Shown in pieces: positions 1 to 9,612 of a stretch of 58,848 nucleotides of DNA. The notes beneath the pieces were generated by a model that was not told the DNA's origin, made no database searches, and saw nothing but the letters and a program-made list of their open reading frames with translations. Numbering within the stretch: the first letter of the stretch is position 1; each line of letters starts with the position of its first letter. The stretch comes from an uncultured Saprospiraceae bacterium (lineage in GTDB: Bacteria > Bacteroidota > Bacteroidia > Chitinophagales > Saprospiraceae). The DNA lies in assembly GCA_937997635.1 (NCBI GenBank), contig CALLFA010000072.1, positions 1 through 58,848 on the forward strand, in the 5' to 3' direction. Both the position numbers and the translations under genes were made by a program.

Positions 1-3000
1 AACGTTGTTGAGATTAATGAAGCTGATGATGATACTGACCCGAATAATATGCCTCCAACTGATATAGACAGTTCGCCAGGAGATGGTTCACCAGTCTCAG
101 AGGATGATACAGATGATGAGCCGATAACGCTAATTCCTTCGGTTTTTGATTTAGCCTTAGTTAAAACGCTTAATGCAGGCACAACTGGTCCATTTGCACC
201 AGGAGATGTAGTTACTTTTGACATAGAAGTCTTTAATCAAGGAACAGCAGATGCATTTTCAATAGATGTCGTCGATTATATTCCAGCAGGCCTTATTCTC
301 AATGATGTGAATTGGACAGTATCTGGAACAAATGCAACACTAGTCAATCCAATACCTTTTATTGCGGCTGGTTCGTCTATGATGTTGACAATTACGTTCC
401 AGATTGATCCTGCATTTATGGGTACATCTATTGTCAACAATGCAGAAGTCGCTAGTGCTGATGACGATACTGATCCGACGAATACTCCACCAACAGATGC
501 AGATAGTACACCTGGTGATAATTCGCAGCCTGGCGATTTTCCAGATAATGACGATCCAAATGAGACAGATGATGGCGATGATGAAGATCCGGAAGAAATA
601 ATTATTGGTCAAGTTTACGATTTGGCTCTATCGAAAGATATAGTCACTCCTGGTCCGTATACACCTGGACAAGATGTGACATTCTTAATCACGGTTTGTA
701 ATGAGGGAACATTAGATGCTGCCAACATTACGATCACAGATAATCTACCTATTGGCTTGACGCTAAGTACGGCAGATAATAATGGTTGGGTTGGTCCACT
801 TACTGGTCCATTGACTAATATGATCGCTAGCTTGCCGGTAGGAACATGTTCGACTATTGAGATAGTCACGACGATTGACCCTGCATTTATGGGCACAAGC
901 TTAGAAAATTTTGCTCAGATTACAGGAGATGACGGTGACGATATTGATAGTGATCCAAATGCGGTAGAAGGTACTGATGACGAAGATCCTGAAATAATAC
1001 CAATCGGTCAAGTCTATGATTTAGCCCTTATAAAAGAAGAAGTATCTGCAGGCCCTTACATGCCTGGTGATAACGTCACATTTGCAATAATGGTTTGTAA
1101 TCAAGGTACGCTTGATGCTTCAAACATTGAAATAACGGATAATATTCCGTCAGGACTATTACTCAGTGCAGATGACACAAATGGTTGGTCAGGACCTGCT
1201 TCAGGACCTGTGACAACAATCATTCCTTCAATTCTACCAGGTAGCTGTCAAACAGTAAATATTATTTTGACAGTAGATCCAGCATTTACAGGAACAAGCA
1301 TTACCAATAATGCTGAAATTTCGGCAGATGATGGGGATGATATTGATAGTACACCTGGCGATAATTCACAACCAGATGATTTCGCTGATGATGACGATTT
1401 GGACGAAACAGATGGTGGAGATGATGAAGATCCAGAGACCATAGTTGTTAACAGCAATGTATTTGATCTAGCCTTGATTAAGACAGTAACGACACCTGGA
1501 CCATTTACACCAGGTCAAGATGTGACATTCACGATCACCGTATTCAATCAAGGAACACTTGATGCTGTGGATATTGAAGTAACAGATGTTGTTCCAGCAG
1601 GCTTATCTTTAAGTGCAAATGATAATAACGGCTGGGTGACAGCAGGTGCTAGTAGCTACACGAATGTTATAGCAGGTACAATCCCTCCTGGTGGTTCAGC
1701 GAGTATAGATATAGTATTGACAATTGATGCTGATTTCTCTGGTAGTTCGCTTGTTAATAACGCTGAGATCTCTGGAGACAATGGTGATGATATTGACAGT
1801 ACACCTGGAGATAATTCTCAACCGAATGATTTCCCAGATGATAATACCACAAATGAAACAGATGGCGGAGATGATCAAGATCCGGCACGTATAGAAATAG
1901 GGGATTGTCCAGCACTGGTTTGTAATGACAATCTTCAAATAAGCATAGGTCTTGAATGTTTTGTGGCATTGACCGCGGATCTTCTTTTAGAAGCACCAAG
2001 TGATTTTATAGATTACGAGATACGCGTATTTGATGAGGATGGAATTTTCATTGGTGACACCATAACAGGAGACCATACAGGTCAGATTCTGAGTTATAGA
2101 GTCATAAGTCCATGTGATGGCAACAGCTGTTGGGGAGAAATTAATTTTGAAGCAAACATACTGCCTCAGATTTTCTCAGATTGCCCATATATCCCTGGAG
2201 AAATGGCTATGAAGCAGGGTACATTCAGCTCTAGCTCAAACACAACATTAATAGAGATATGTAAAACAGATGATTGTCAACAGTCATTAATCATTGAGAG
2301 TTTGACTAATCTACAATATTCGCCAGGTGCTGACATTTGGGAATTATCAGGTGTCGATTGGGAAGTATTTAGTTCTGCTGGAATCTCTGTTCTTAGCGGA
2401 GAGCTTGGACCAGAAGGTGATAGTGATGTTGAAGACATCAGTTCTTTACCAAATGGTTGCTACACAGTGCAGTTAACTGGTATCATACCTGATGCAATGG
2501 GAGATTTTAAATTTTCTGTCAGTGTGCCAAGTTGCGAAGTTGGAGAAGCTTGCCAAGTGTGGTGTGGTGGTGGATTGCCTGATGGCTTTATCACACTACA
2601 AGAAGCAGAAGACCTAGTCAATAATGGCTGTGCAGCTCAAATCATAGGAGACATCATTGTAGATGAATCAGTTTCTGGAGACATCTGTAATCCTGATGGT
2701 TCCATAAGAGTAGTAACCTATACTGCAAAAATTGAGATGCATGGAGTTATTTCTACAGTCGTTTTGGCAAGTCAAGCATTTGCTGAAGAAAAGTTAGACA
2801 TCACACCTGGTGTTGGCAATACGCAAATATTATTCCCTCGAAGCTTGGAAGTTGATTGCGACACAGACATCGAAATTGATACCTCTTTGGTATTTGGAAG
2901 TCCTGCTTACATTGAAGCATTGACTGGTAGTGGAGCTGCTGCATTCCCAAGTTTCTTCGATAAGCATGCAACACCAGTACCAGATACCATATTTGGTGAG

Positions 3001-6000
3001 ACTACCGAACATGTTGTTAGAGTGCTAGATACCATTGATGTCATGACTCAGCAGTTGATTACCACCGAGGATGGCAATACCAGTCTTGAGTGGGTATTGA
3101 TAAGAGTAGTTGATAAAATTACTGTTGATTCAATAGTCCCTGATACAATTATACCAGGTACATTTAGTCAACCTCTAGTTCCAATTAAAGACAGAATATG
3201 TAATCTATTGGTCACTTATGATGACTTAACATTTAGTGCATGCGCAGGTGGGGAGAAGATCGTCAGAGAATGGACAGTGATTGACTGGTGTGAATCCAAC
3301 ACAAGTTTGACAGGATTCCAGAATATTGAAATTTCGGATCAAACACCTCCAGTAGTCGGCACACCTGATGCAGTTATCGTGAGTACAGATCCATGGACAT
3401 GCTCTGCTAAGGTTCAATTACCAGAGCTAGATATTGAAGATAATTGTTCAACAAACTTTAATACAGTTTGGACGACATCAGAAGGGCGAATTGTTGAGGA
3501 TTATGCACTGGACTTATGGCCATCTGGAGATACCATTCATATAACAGCTAACGTAATAGATGAATGTGGAAATACTTCTCCAGTGATCATGCCTGTATTT
3601 GTTACGGATAATGTACCACCTGCTATGGTTTGTACGTCTACGTTGCAAGTTGCTCTTACCTATGATGCCAACGCAAATAGTTTGAATGGCGGAGTTGCAC
3701 GAGTAGATGTATCAAGTTTTGATGGTGGTTCGAATGACTCGGGTTGTGGAGACGTTAAATTGCAGGTAGTTAGGTTGGACGATTGGAGCGATCCACTATT
3801 CGATTGTGCAGGTAATGTGGTTGGATTTAAACCTAACTCGTGTCAGGCTCAAACAAGTTCAGTCGATCTAGGTGCTCCAGAGTTTAAGAATGATTGCACA
3901 TTTGATGGGTCTAATCTAGGGGAAATTACAATGCCTGGAGATTTTGTTAAATTCTGTTGTACTGATGCTGGCCAAATTGTACAAGTCGTTCTGATTGGTA
4001 CAGATGAGAGTGGTAATACGAGCCACTGTATTGTCGATGTGCTTGTCGTTGATGGAACTAACCCGTCTATAGTCTGTGAGGATGTTGTTATCGATTGTGC
4101 TGGTGATCTTGAATTAGTCGAAGGTCCAAAAATGATTGGTGGCGCATGCGAAGGCGAACGTCAGTTTGAAATATTAAGCGAAGAAAATACTTCTGGTTCT
4201 GCATGTGGTGCAGGCACCATGATTCGAGAGTATTACATAGATAGAGATGGAAGTGGAGGTGTGAGTTCAGGTGATCCATACTGCCAACAAATCATTACAA
4301 TTAAAGACGGAGCTGGATCTTTAAATCCATATACGATCAAATGGCCAAGACACCACGATGGTACTGTTTTAGAAGGCATTAATTTAGAATGCAACAGTGA
4401 AGGTGAAGTAGAGTTGTTTGAAGATGTCAGTGTTGCAATGGGTGATGTCGTCACATGCGTACCTGATGAAGATACTGGAGAAATACCGACATGGTGCGAT
4501 ACAGATTGTGGCTTAGTTGGTATTACAACAGATATAGATTCTGTATTTGTCTCAGATGCGTGTTTAAAAATCATCAAGAGATGGACTGTTGTTGATTGGT
4601 GTACATATGATCCTAACGGATCGGGTGTAGATGATGACAATGATTCAGGCCGTGATCAATTTGTGGCTGTAGAAGATTGGGCTCAAGGCGAATGCGCTGA
4701 TTGTGATACAGGAGATGGTCCTGTACATGGTTCTCCAGTTTACTTTAGATATACACAGTTTGATGCAGACGGTTACTACACATTTGATCAGATCATTAAA
4801 GTAGTTGATGATTCTGCTCCTGAAATTGATGCTCCTGCTGACTATGTAGTAAATACATCAGGCGGAGCAACGACAAAAGATGATGTTACAGAATGTACAG
4901 GATCAGATGTTATTTCGGCATCTGCTCAAGATTTCTGTGGAGGTAATCTTTCAGGAAGTTCTAAATTGACATGGGTAATTGCTGTGATGAGAGGTGACGA
5001 AACGTTGGCAACTAAGACAGCTGTCGGAGCTTCAGCAACCATGAATTCTCAAGAAGGTAGCCCTGGTGATACACATGTCATCAGATGGAGAGTAACAGAT
5101 GGATGTGGCAATACAGCTTCTGCTACGACTACAGTAACATTTGGTGATGAAACAAGCCCTGTGCCTTTCTGTGTTGCAGGATTGACGACTGCATATATGC
5201 AGGATAGCGGTTGTGTTGACGTGTGGTCAACAGAGTTTGACTTCGGTAGTTTTGATAACTGTACGGACGCAAGTGATTTAGCATTCTCCATAGTGGAGTC
5301 TGGTACTGCTCCAATAGCTCCAGGCCAACCTGGTTTTGATGAGCAGTCTTCAATAAGACTCTGCTGTAGCGACCTGTCAAACTTCGTCGAGTTAGACATT
5401 TGGGTTTGGGATGTTTCTGGAAATGGAGATTTCTGTACAGTAGGTATTGTCATAGAAGATAATGGAAATGTTTGTCCTGAAGAAGGTTCTGACGAAGGAA
5501 TGGATGAAGGTATGGACGAAGGAGAAGAAACACCTAATACAGGAATGACAGCAATGATTTCAGGTCAGATCACAACTGAACAAGGCGATCTGGTTGATCA
5601 AACGACCATGACGATCAGCAGCATTTTAGCTGAGTATCCTCAAACAACTATCAATGGTGACGATGGAATTTACGCATTTGCGAATAATCCATTAGACTTT
5701 GATTACAGCATCACTGCAGAAAGAGATGGAGATGATGCAAATGGTGTGAGCACGCTTGATATGGTGTTGATCACAAGACACATTCTTGGATTGAGCCCAC
5801 TTGATAGTCCTTACAAAATTATCGCAGCTGATGTCAACAATAACCAAAGTGTCAGTACTGTGGATCTTGTTGGATTGAAATCTTTAATATTAGGATTGAC
5901 AAATGATTTAGCTAATAATACAAGTTGGAGATTTGTTGATAGTGAATTGCAATTTTTCGATGATCAAAACCCTTGGCCGTTCGTCGAGCAGCAAATGGTC

Positions 6001-6771
6001 TTTGATTTAGCTGAAAATATGATGAATGAAGATTTCATAGCAGTTAAGATCGGAGATGTCAACGGTGATGCGCAACCTAATGCCTTAACTAGTGCGGAAA
6101 CACGAACTTCAGGAATGCTGTCTCTGAATGTTGATGAAGCCAGATTAGATAGGGGAGAAGAAGTGAAAATTGACATTACTTCTGATAATTTCAATAGCTA
6201 TTATGGATTCCAATTTACATTGGCACACCAAGGTTTAGAGTTCAAAGCTATTGAAGCTGGACGTCTGGATGTTGATGCCAATAGTCTTGGAATTTTCGAT
6301 GATCAATTGACGATGACTTGGTTTAGTGGAAATCCAGTAGATGCTGATGAGACATTGTTCTCCTTAGTGTTCACTGCAACACAAAGTGTAGCATTAAGTG
6401 ATGCTTTAGCATTGAATTCTTCTATAACTAAAACGGAAGCTTACAGAGGTTCTGGTTTCGATTCATATGACATTGAGTTGACATTCGGTGATGAAGGATT
6501 AGCTTCTGATCAATTTGAGTTGTTCCAGAACAATCCTAACCCATTTGAAGAATCCACAAAAATTGGTTTCAATGTACCTACTGCAGGAATTGTAAATCTG
6601 ATAGTTTATGATTTAACTGGTAAAGTTCTGAAACAAGTTGAAGGAAATTATGCGAAAGGGTATAATGAGATTAGCGTTCACAAAACTGAATTGAACACCA
6701 CTGGAGTATTCTACTACCGATTAGATAGTGGTTCGTTCTCAGCGACTAGAAAGATGATCCTGATGGATTAG
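1..6771 (+). CDS. Giant DUF11-repeat secreted protein with T9SS C-terminal sorting domain (5' end outside window)
   Basis: The frame is open to base 1, so the gene begins upstream; the first ATG at 49 is internal. Numbering from that Met, four DUF11-type beta-sandwich repeats begin near residues 33, 190, 323 and 472, each opening with [FY]DLAL and separated by acidic Asp-rich linkers that could bind calcium. A long Cys-rich middle follows, with repeated VVDWC/VIDWC and DECGN-like motifs typical of HYR/Ig-like adhesin modules. Then come a dockerin-like pair of helices (about 1898-1955), a cohesin-like domain (about 2023-2140) and a Por-type sorting domain (about 2155-2240, FELFQNNPNPF start, ARKMILMD-like end). 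Known role of that domain: export by the type IX system and surface attachment. Likely a surface adhesin or matrix protein; the ligand is unknown. Confidence 0.9.
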   Translation, partial: NVVEINEADDDTDPNNMPPTDIDSSPGDGSPVSEDDTDDEPITLIPSVFDLALVKTLNAGTTGPFAPGDVVTFDIEVFNQGTADAFSIDVVDYIPAGLILNDVNWTVSGTNATLVNPIPFIAAGSSMMLTITFQIDPAFMGTSIVNNAEVASADDDTDPTNTPPTDADSTPGDNSQPGDFPDNDDPNETDDGDDEDPEEIIIGQVYDLALSKDIVTPGPYTPGQDVTFLITVCNEGTLDAANITITDNLPIGLTLSTADNNGWVGPLTGPLTNMIASLPVGTCSTIEIVTTIDPAFMGTSLENFAQITGDDGDDIDSDPNAVEGTDDEDPEIIPIGQVYDLALIKEEVSAGPYMPGDNVTFAIMVCNQGTLDASNIEITDNIPSGLLLSADDTNGWSGPASGPVTTIIPSILPGSCQTVNIILTVDPAFTGTSITNNAEISADDGDDIDSTPGDNSQPDDFADDDDLDETDGGDDEDPETIVVNSNVFDLALIKTVTTPGPFTPGQDVTFTITVFNQGTLDAVDIEVTDVVPAGLSLSANDNNGWVTAGASSYTNVIAGTIPPGGSASIDIVLTIDADFSGSSLVNNAEISGDNGDDIDSTPGDNSQPNDFPDDNTTNETDGGDDQDPARIEIGDCPALVCNDNLQISIGLECFVALTADLLLEAPSDFIDYEIRVFDEDGIFIGDTITGDHTGQILSYRVISPCDGNSCWGEINFEANILPQIFSDCPYIPGEMAMKQGTFSSSSNTTLIEICKTDDCQQSLIIESLTNLQYSPGADIWELSGVDWEVFSSAGISVLSGELGPEGDSDVEDISSLPNGCYTVQLTGIIPDAMGDFKFSVSVPSCEVGEACQVWCGGGLPDGFITLQEAEDLVNNGCAAQIIGDIIVDESVSGDICNPDGSIRVVTYTAKIEMHGVISTVVLASQAFAEEKLDITPGVGNTQILFPRSLEVDCDTDIEIDTSLVFGSPAYIEALTGSGAAAFPSFFDKHATPVPDTIFGETTEHVVRVLDTIDVMTQQLITTEDGNTSLEWVLIRVVDKITVDSIVPDTIIPGTFSQPLVPIKDRICNLLVTYDDLTFSACAGGEKIVREWTVIDWCESNTSLTGFQNIEISDQTPPVVGTPDAVIVSTDPWTCSAKVQLPELDIEDNCSTNFNTVWTTSEGRIVEDYALDLWPSGDTIHITANVIDECGNTSPVIMPVFVTDNVPPAMVCTSTLQVALTYDANANSLNGGVARVDVSSFDGGSNDSGCGDVKLQVVRLDDWSDPLFDCAGNVVGFKPNSCQAQTSSVDLGAPEFKNDCTFDGSNLGEITMPGDFVKFCCTDAGQIVQVVLIGTDESGNTSHCIVDVLVVDGTNPSIVCEDVVIDCAGDLELVEGPKMIGGACEGERQFEILSEENTSGSACGAGTMIREYYIDRDGSGGVSSGDPYCQQIITIKDGAGSLNPYTIKWPRHHDGTVLEGINLECNSEGEVELFEDVSVAMGDVVTCVPDEDTGEIPTWCDTDCGLVGITTDIDSVFVSDACLKIIKRWTVVDWCTYDPNGSGVDDDNDSGRDQFVAVEDWAQGECADCDTGDGPVHGSPVYFRYTQFDADGYYTFDQIIKVVDDSAPEIDAPADYVVNTSGGATTKDDVTECTGSDVISASAQDFCGGNLSGSSKLTWVIAVMRGDETLATKTAVGASATMNSQEGSPGDTHVIRWRVTDGCGNTASATTTVTFGDETSPVPFCVAGLTTAYMQDSGCVDVWSTEFDFGSFDNCTDASDLAFSIVESGTAPIAPGQPGFDEQSSIRLCCSDLSNFVELDIWVWDVSGNGDFCTVGIVIEDNGNVCPEEGSDEGMDEGMDEGEETPNTGMTAMISGQITTEQGDLVDQTTMTISSILAEYPQTTINGDDGIYAFANNPLDFDYSITAERDGDDANGVSTLDMVLITRHILGLSPLDSPYKIIAADVNNNQSVSTVDLVGLKSLILGLTNDLANNTSWRFVDSELQFFDDQNPWPFVEQQMVFDLAENMMNEDFIAVKIGDVNGDAQPNALTSAETRTSGMLSLNVDEARLDRGEEVKIDITSDNFNSYYGFQFTLAHQGLEFKAIEAGRLDVDANSLGIFDDQLTMTWFSGNPVDADETLFSLVFTATQSVALSDALALNSSITKTEAYRGSGFDSYDIELTFGDEGLASDQFELFQNNPNPFEESTKIGFNVPTAGIVNLIVYDLTGKVLKQVEGNYAKGYNEISVHKTELNTTGVFYYRLDSGSFSATRKMILMD

Positions 6772-6799
6772 ATAATATAATTAGTATACTGAAACAAAG

Positions 6800-6830
6800 G
6801 GCCATTGATTTAATCGATGGCCTTTTTTTT
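6800..6830 (+). terminator. Rho-independent terminator of the giant T9SS gene
   Basis: A 10-bp stem GGCCATTGAT / ATCGATGGCC (one G-U pair) with a TTA loop is followed by eight T. It lies 29 bases after the stop codon. The T-run is on the plus side only, so it serves the upstream gene. Confidence 0.9.
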
Positions 6831-6860
6831 ATGTGTTGATTGTTTGATGTGTTGAATTGC

Positions 6861-7829
6861 TTATGAGGTCCACCTTGTTTGTCTCCATTTTTCTTGTTCT
6901 TCTGATGTCAGAAACGACCATGCTAGAATTCGACTAGTTTTATTACTGGTGCCCATCGGAATTATTTGGGCTTCATATGCAGCTACATCGTCTATCACTC
7001 TATTGAGTCCTTTCAAATGTTGTTTCTTAGATATCAGTGCCGTAAACCAGAAGCAGTTTTTTGAAAATTGCTGACTCTCCTTAATCATGTTTTGCACAAA
7101 TGTATATTCACCACCTTCATACACAAGTTCGTTACCGTTGCCAGCAAAGTTGCGTTTTGGATTTGCTGGGTTTTTGCCAGAGAGATTTCTGATTTTTCTT
7201 CGAGTTCCTTTTTCAGCATCTTCAATGGATGAATGAAAAGGAGGATTGCAGATCACCACATCAATCTTATCTTCTTTCGAAAGAATGTTATGAAAAAAGT
7301 GTTCTGAATTCGTTTGAAGTTGACATTCAATGTTGTTTTTGAGAGAGGTATTGGCGTTTATAATTTTATTTGCTGAAGCAATAGAGTTAGGATCAATATC
7401 AGAACCTATAAATTTCCACTGATATTCTGTAACACCAATAATTGGATAAATGCAGCTTGCACCGACACCGATATCCAAGCACTTAATTTTATCTCCATTA
7501 GGGATTTCACCCAAATTTTTTCCGGCCAATAAATCAGCAACATGATGAATGTAATCTGCTCTTCCTGGTATAGGTGGACATAAGTTTTCATCAGGAAAGT
7601 CCCAGTTTTTTATGTCATAATAATAGTTGAGAATAGCTTTGTTCAGCAGCTTGACGGCTTTCGGCTTAGAGAAATTTATCGAATGCTGACCCTTTTTATT
7701 GGGCACGATAAAGTTTTTCAATTCTGGCGTTGCTGTTACTAAGGCCTCTAGGTCATATCGTTCTCTGTTTCTGTTTCTGGGGTGTAAATTTGATTTTTCT
7801 TGTTTACTTTTATTTTTTTTCATATTCAT
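6861..7829 (-). CDS. rlmF: 23S rRNA (adenine(1618)-N6)-methyltransferase RlmF
   Basis: A class I SAM-dependent methyltransferase that in the known family methylates A1618 of 23S rRNA. The basic N-terminus (KKNKSKQEKSNLHPRNRNRERYD) carries the HPRNRxRxRYD family signature, CLDIGVGASCIYP (about 117-129) is the SAM-binding loop, and NPPF (195-198, followed by HSS) is the N6-adenine methylase catalytic motif. Length 322 aa is normal. ATG codons lie at 7829 and 7823; the first is used here. It is the last of three minus-strand RNA-modification and ribosome-assembly genes, 25 bases after rimM. Confidence 0.92.
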   Translation of the reverse strand: MNMKKNKSKQEKSNLHPRNRNRERYDLEALVTATPELKNFIVPNKKGQHSINFSKPKAVKLLNKAILNYYYDIKNWDFPDENLCPPIPGRADYIHHVADLLAGKNLGEIPNGDKIKCLDIGVGASCIYPIIGVTEYQWKFIGSDIDPNSIASANKIINANTSLKNNIECQLQTNSEHFFHNILSKEDKIDVVICNPPFHSSIEDAEKGTRRKIRNLSGKNPANPKRNFAGNGNELVYEGGEYTFVQNMIKESQQFSKNCFWFTALISKKQHLKGLNRVIDDVAAYEAQIIPMGTSNKTSRILAWSFLTSEEQEKWRQTRWTS

Positions 7830-7854
7830 TTTTAAGCTAGAAGCTTATGGCTCT

Positions 7855-8367
7855 TTAACTATTTAAATCTAAGAGCCCTTGTGGTAAATCCAGCTCCAAT
7901 GTTTTATTCTCCTGATCAATATTTACAATAAAACCTTCATGTAGAGGGATCATTATTTCCTGGTCTCCTTGCTGGACTATTGCCATCAATTGGTGCGGGA
8001 ATTCTTGTATGTCTTTTACTATACCAATCTGCTCTTTGTCATTAAGTACCATATAGCCCGTTAAGAAATACAGTTCTGCCTCAGAGTTTATATTGACTTT
8101 AGATCTTTCTAGATATACGAGTTTGCCATTAAATTGTTGAGCCTCCTCCTTTGAGTTGATGTCTTCTAGTTTTACTAAAATATAATCATTGTGAATCTTA
8201 AGTTGAGTAATCCCAAAGGGAATATGCATGGACTCGATATCCAAAAACAGAAATTTGATATCAGCTAATGAGCTAGATACAGCTTCATCTATGGCAACTT
8301 TAAGGTGTCCTTCAAAACCATGAGTCTTTATGATAAAGCCGACTTTTATTAAATCGAGAGTATTCAC
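7855..8367 (-). CDS. rimM: Ribosome maturation factor RimM
   Basis: Known role: late 30S assembly by binding ribosomal protein S19. The N-terminal barrel shows the family start (IKVGFIIKTHGFEGHLKV) and the C-terminal PRC-type barrel contains IPLHEGFIVNIDQENKTLELDLPQGLL. 170 aa is normal. The start codon is GTG (8367-8365) and shares one base with the TAG stop of mnmA, so the two are probably translationally coupled. RimM usually sits with rpsP/trmD; here it is with mnmA and rlmF. Confidence 0.92.
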   Translation of the reverse strand: MNTLDLIKVGFIIKTHGFEGHLKVAIDEAVSSSLADIKFLFLDIESMHIPFGITQLKIHNDYILVKLEDINSKEEAQQFNGKLVYLERSKVNINSEAELYFLTGYMVLNDKEQIGIVKDIQEFPHQLMAIVQQGDQEIMIPLHEGFIVNIDQENKTLELDLPQGLLDLNS

Positions 8368-9461
8368 TACAAGCTTTTTAAGATGATTCCACCACCGACG
8401 ACATCATCTCCTTCATAAAATACTGCTGATTGACCAGGTGCAACCCCTCTTACGTTGGCGTGAAATTCTACGTTCAGCATACCATTGTTTTCTGTTAAAG
8501 TGGATAATGCTCCCTTATCTTGATATCTGACTTTTGTCACGAGTTCCAATTGCTCAGGAAGTGACGCGTATTTTTGGATGTTCTGCTTGTAAACTGTCAT
8601 TCCATTCTTCAATAAGTCATCAACATCACCTAACACAACGGTATTTGTCTCAGCGACAATATCCGTCACATACATCGGTTTGCCAAAGGCTGTGCCGAGT
8701 CCTCTACGCTGACCAATCGTGAAGAAAGGGTAACCGTGATGCTCACCAAGTACATTGCCTTTCACATCCATGAACGTTCCTCCAGCCACTTGGGCTTCCA
8801 GTTCTGGATTTCTGTGCTTTAAAAACTCGCGGTAGTCGTTATTTGGCACAAAGCAAATCTCATAACTCTCAGCCTTCTTGGCCAAATTAGTATACCCTGC
8901 ATCGTGCGCCATTTGTCTGACCTCAGGTTTTGTCAACGGACCTAGCGGAAATTTACTTCTCGCAATACAATCTTGAGGAAGACCCCATAAGACATACGAT
9001 TGGTCCTTATTCAGATCAACAGCTTTTTTAACAAAGTACCTGTCATTCTCAAAAGCAGTTTTTGCATAATGGCCAGTGGCGATAAATTCGCAATCCATAG
9101 CATCAGCTCTTTTAAGTAAGGCAGACCATTTGATATGGGTGTTGCATAGTACACAAGGGTTGGGCGTTCTGCCAGCGATATATTCGTTTACAAAGTCATC
9201 GATGACATAGTCTCCAAATTCATCTCTTATATCAATGATAAAGTGATGAAAACCATAATCAACAGCCATTTGTCTGGCATCATTAATTGAATCGAGGCTG
9301 CAACAACCTGTCTCTTTCCCAGAAGAGCCAGAACTTGCATAATCCCACGTTTTCATCGTGATACCAATGACTTCATAGCCCTGTTCATGCAACATCATAG
9401 CAGTGACAGTACTGTCTATACCGCCGCTCATTGCTACCAAAATCTTACCTAGTTTACTCAT
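8367..9461 (-). CDS. mnmA: tRNA-specific 2-thiouridylase MnmA
   Basis: Makes 2-thiouridine at wobble U34 of Lys/Glu/Gln tRNAs. The PP-loop SGGIDST (12-18) binds ATP. The catalytic Cys pair is visible: C103 in NPCVLCN and the second Cys in YEICFVP near 204. A C-terminal barrel includes FTIGQRRGLG and GVAPGQSAVFY. 364 aa, ATG start. First gene of the minus-strand mnmA-rimM-rlmF group, probably transcribed from the 150-base spacer before the M48 gene. Confidence 0.96.
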   Translation of the reverse strand: MSKLGKILVAMSGGIDSTVTAMMLHEQGYEVIGITMKTWDYASSGSSGKETGCCSLDSINDARQMAVDYGFHHFIIDIRDEFGDYVIDDFVNEYIAGRTPNPCVLCNTHIKWSALLKRADAMDCEFIATGHYAKTAFENDRYFVKKAVDLNKDQSYVLWGLPQDCIARSKFPLGPLTKPEVRQMAHDAGYTNLAKKAESYEICFVPNNDYREFLKHRNPELEAQVAGGTFMDVKGNVLGEHHGYPFFTIGQRRGLGTAFGKPMYVTDIVAETNTVVLGDVDDLLKNGMTVYKQNIQKYASLPEQLELVTKVRYQDKGALSTLTENNGMLNVEFHANVRGVAPGQSAVFYEGDDVVGGGIILKSL

Positions 9462-9612
9462 CTGCTGTGTTATCTGAGAAATTATGCCCTAATTCGAATT
9501 TTTATGAAAATATTACTGTTATTTTGGACGTATTAAGACTTATATAACGAACCTTTGCGTCAATGCAATCGTCTACAAAAGTATAAGATTTGTCCAATAA
9601 AATTATATCTAG

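Noticed and set aside
5049..5453. Long minus-strand frames inside the giant T9SS gene
   Set aside because: Antisense to repeats of a clearly coding frame; no independent support.
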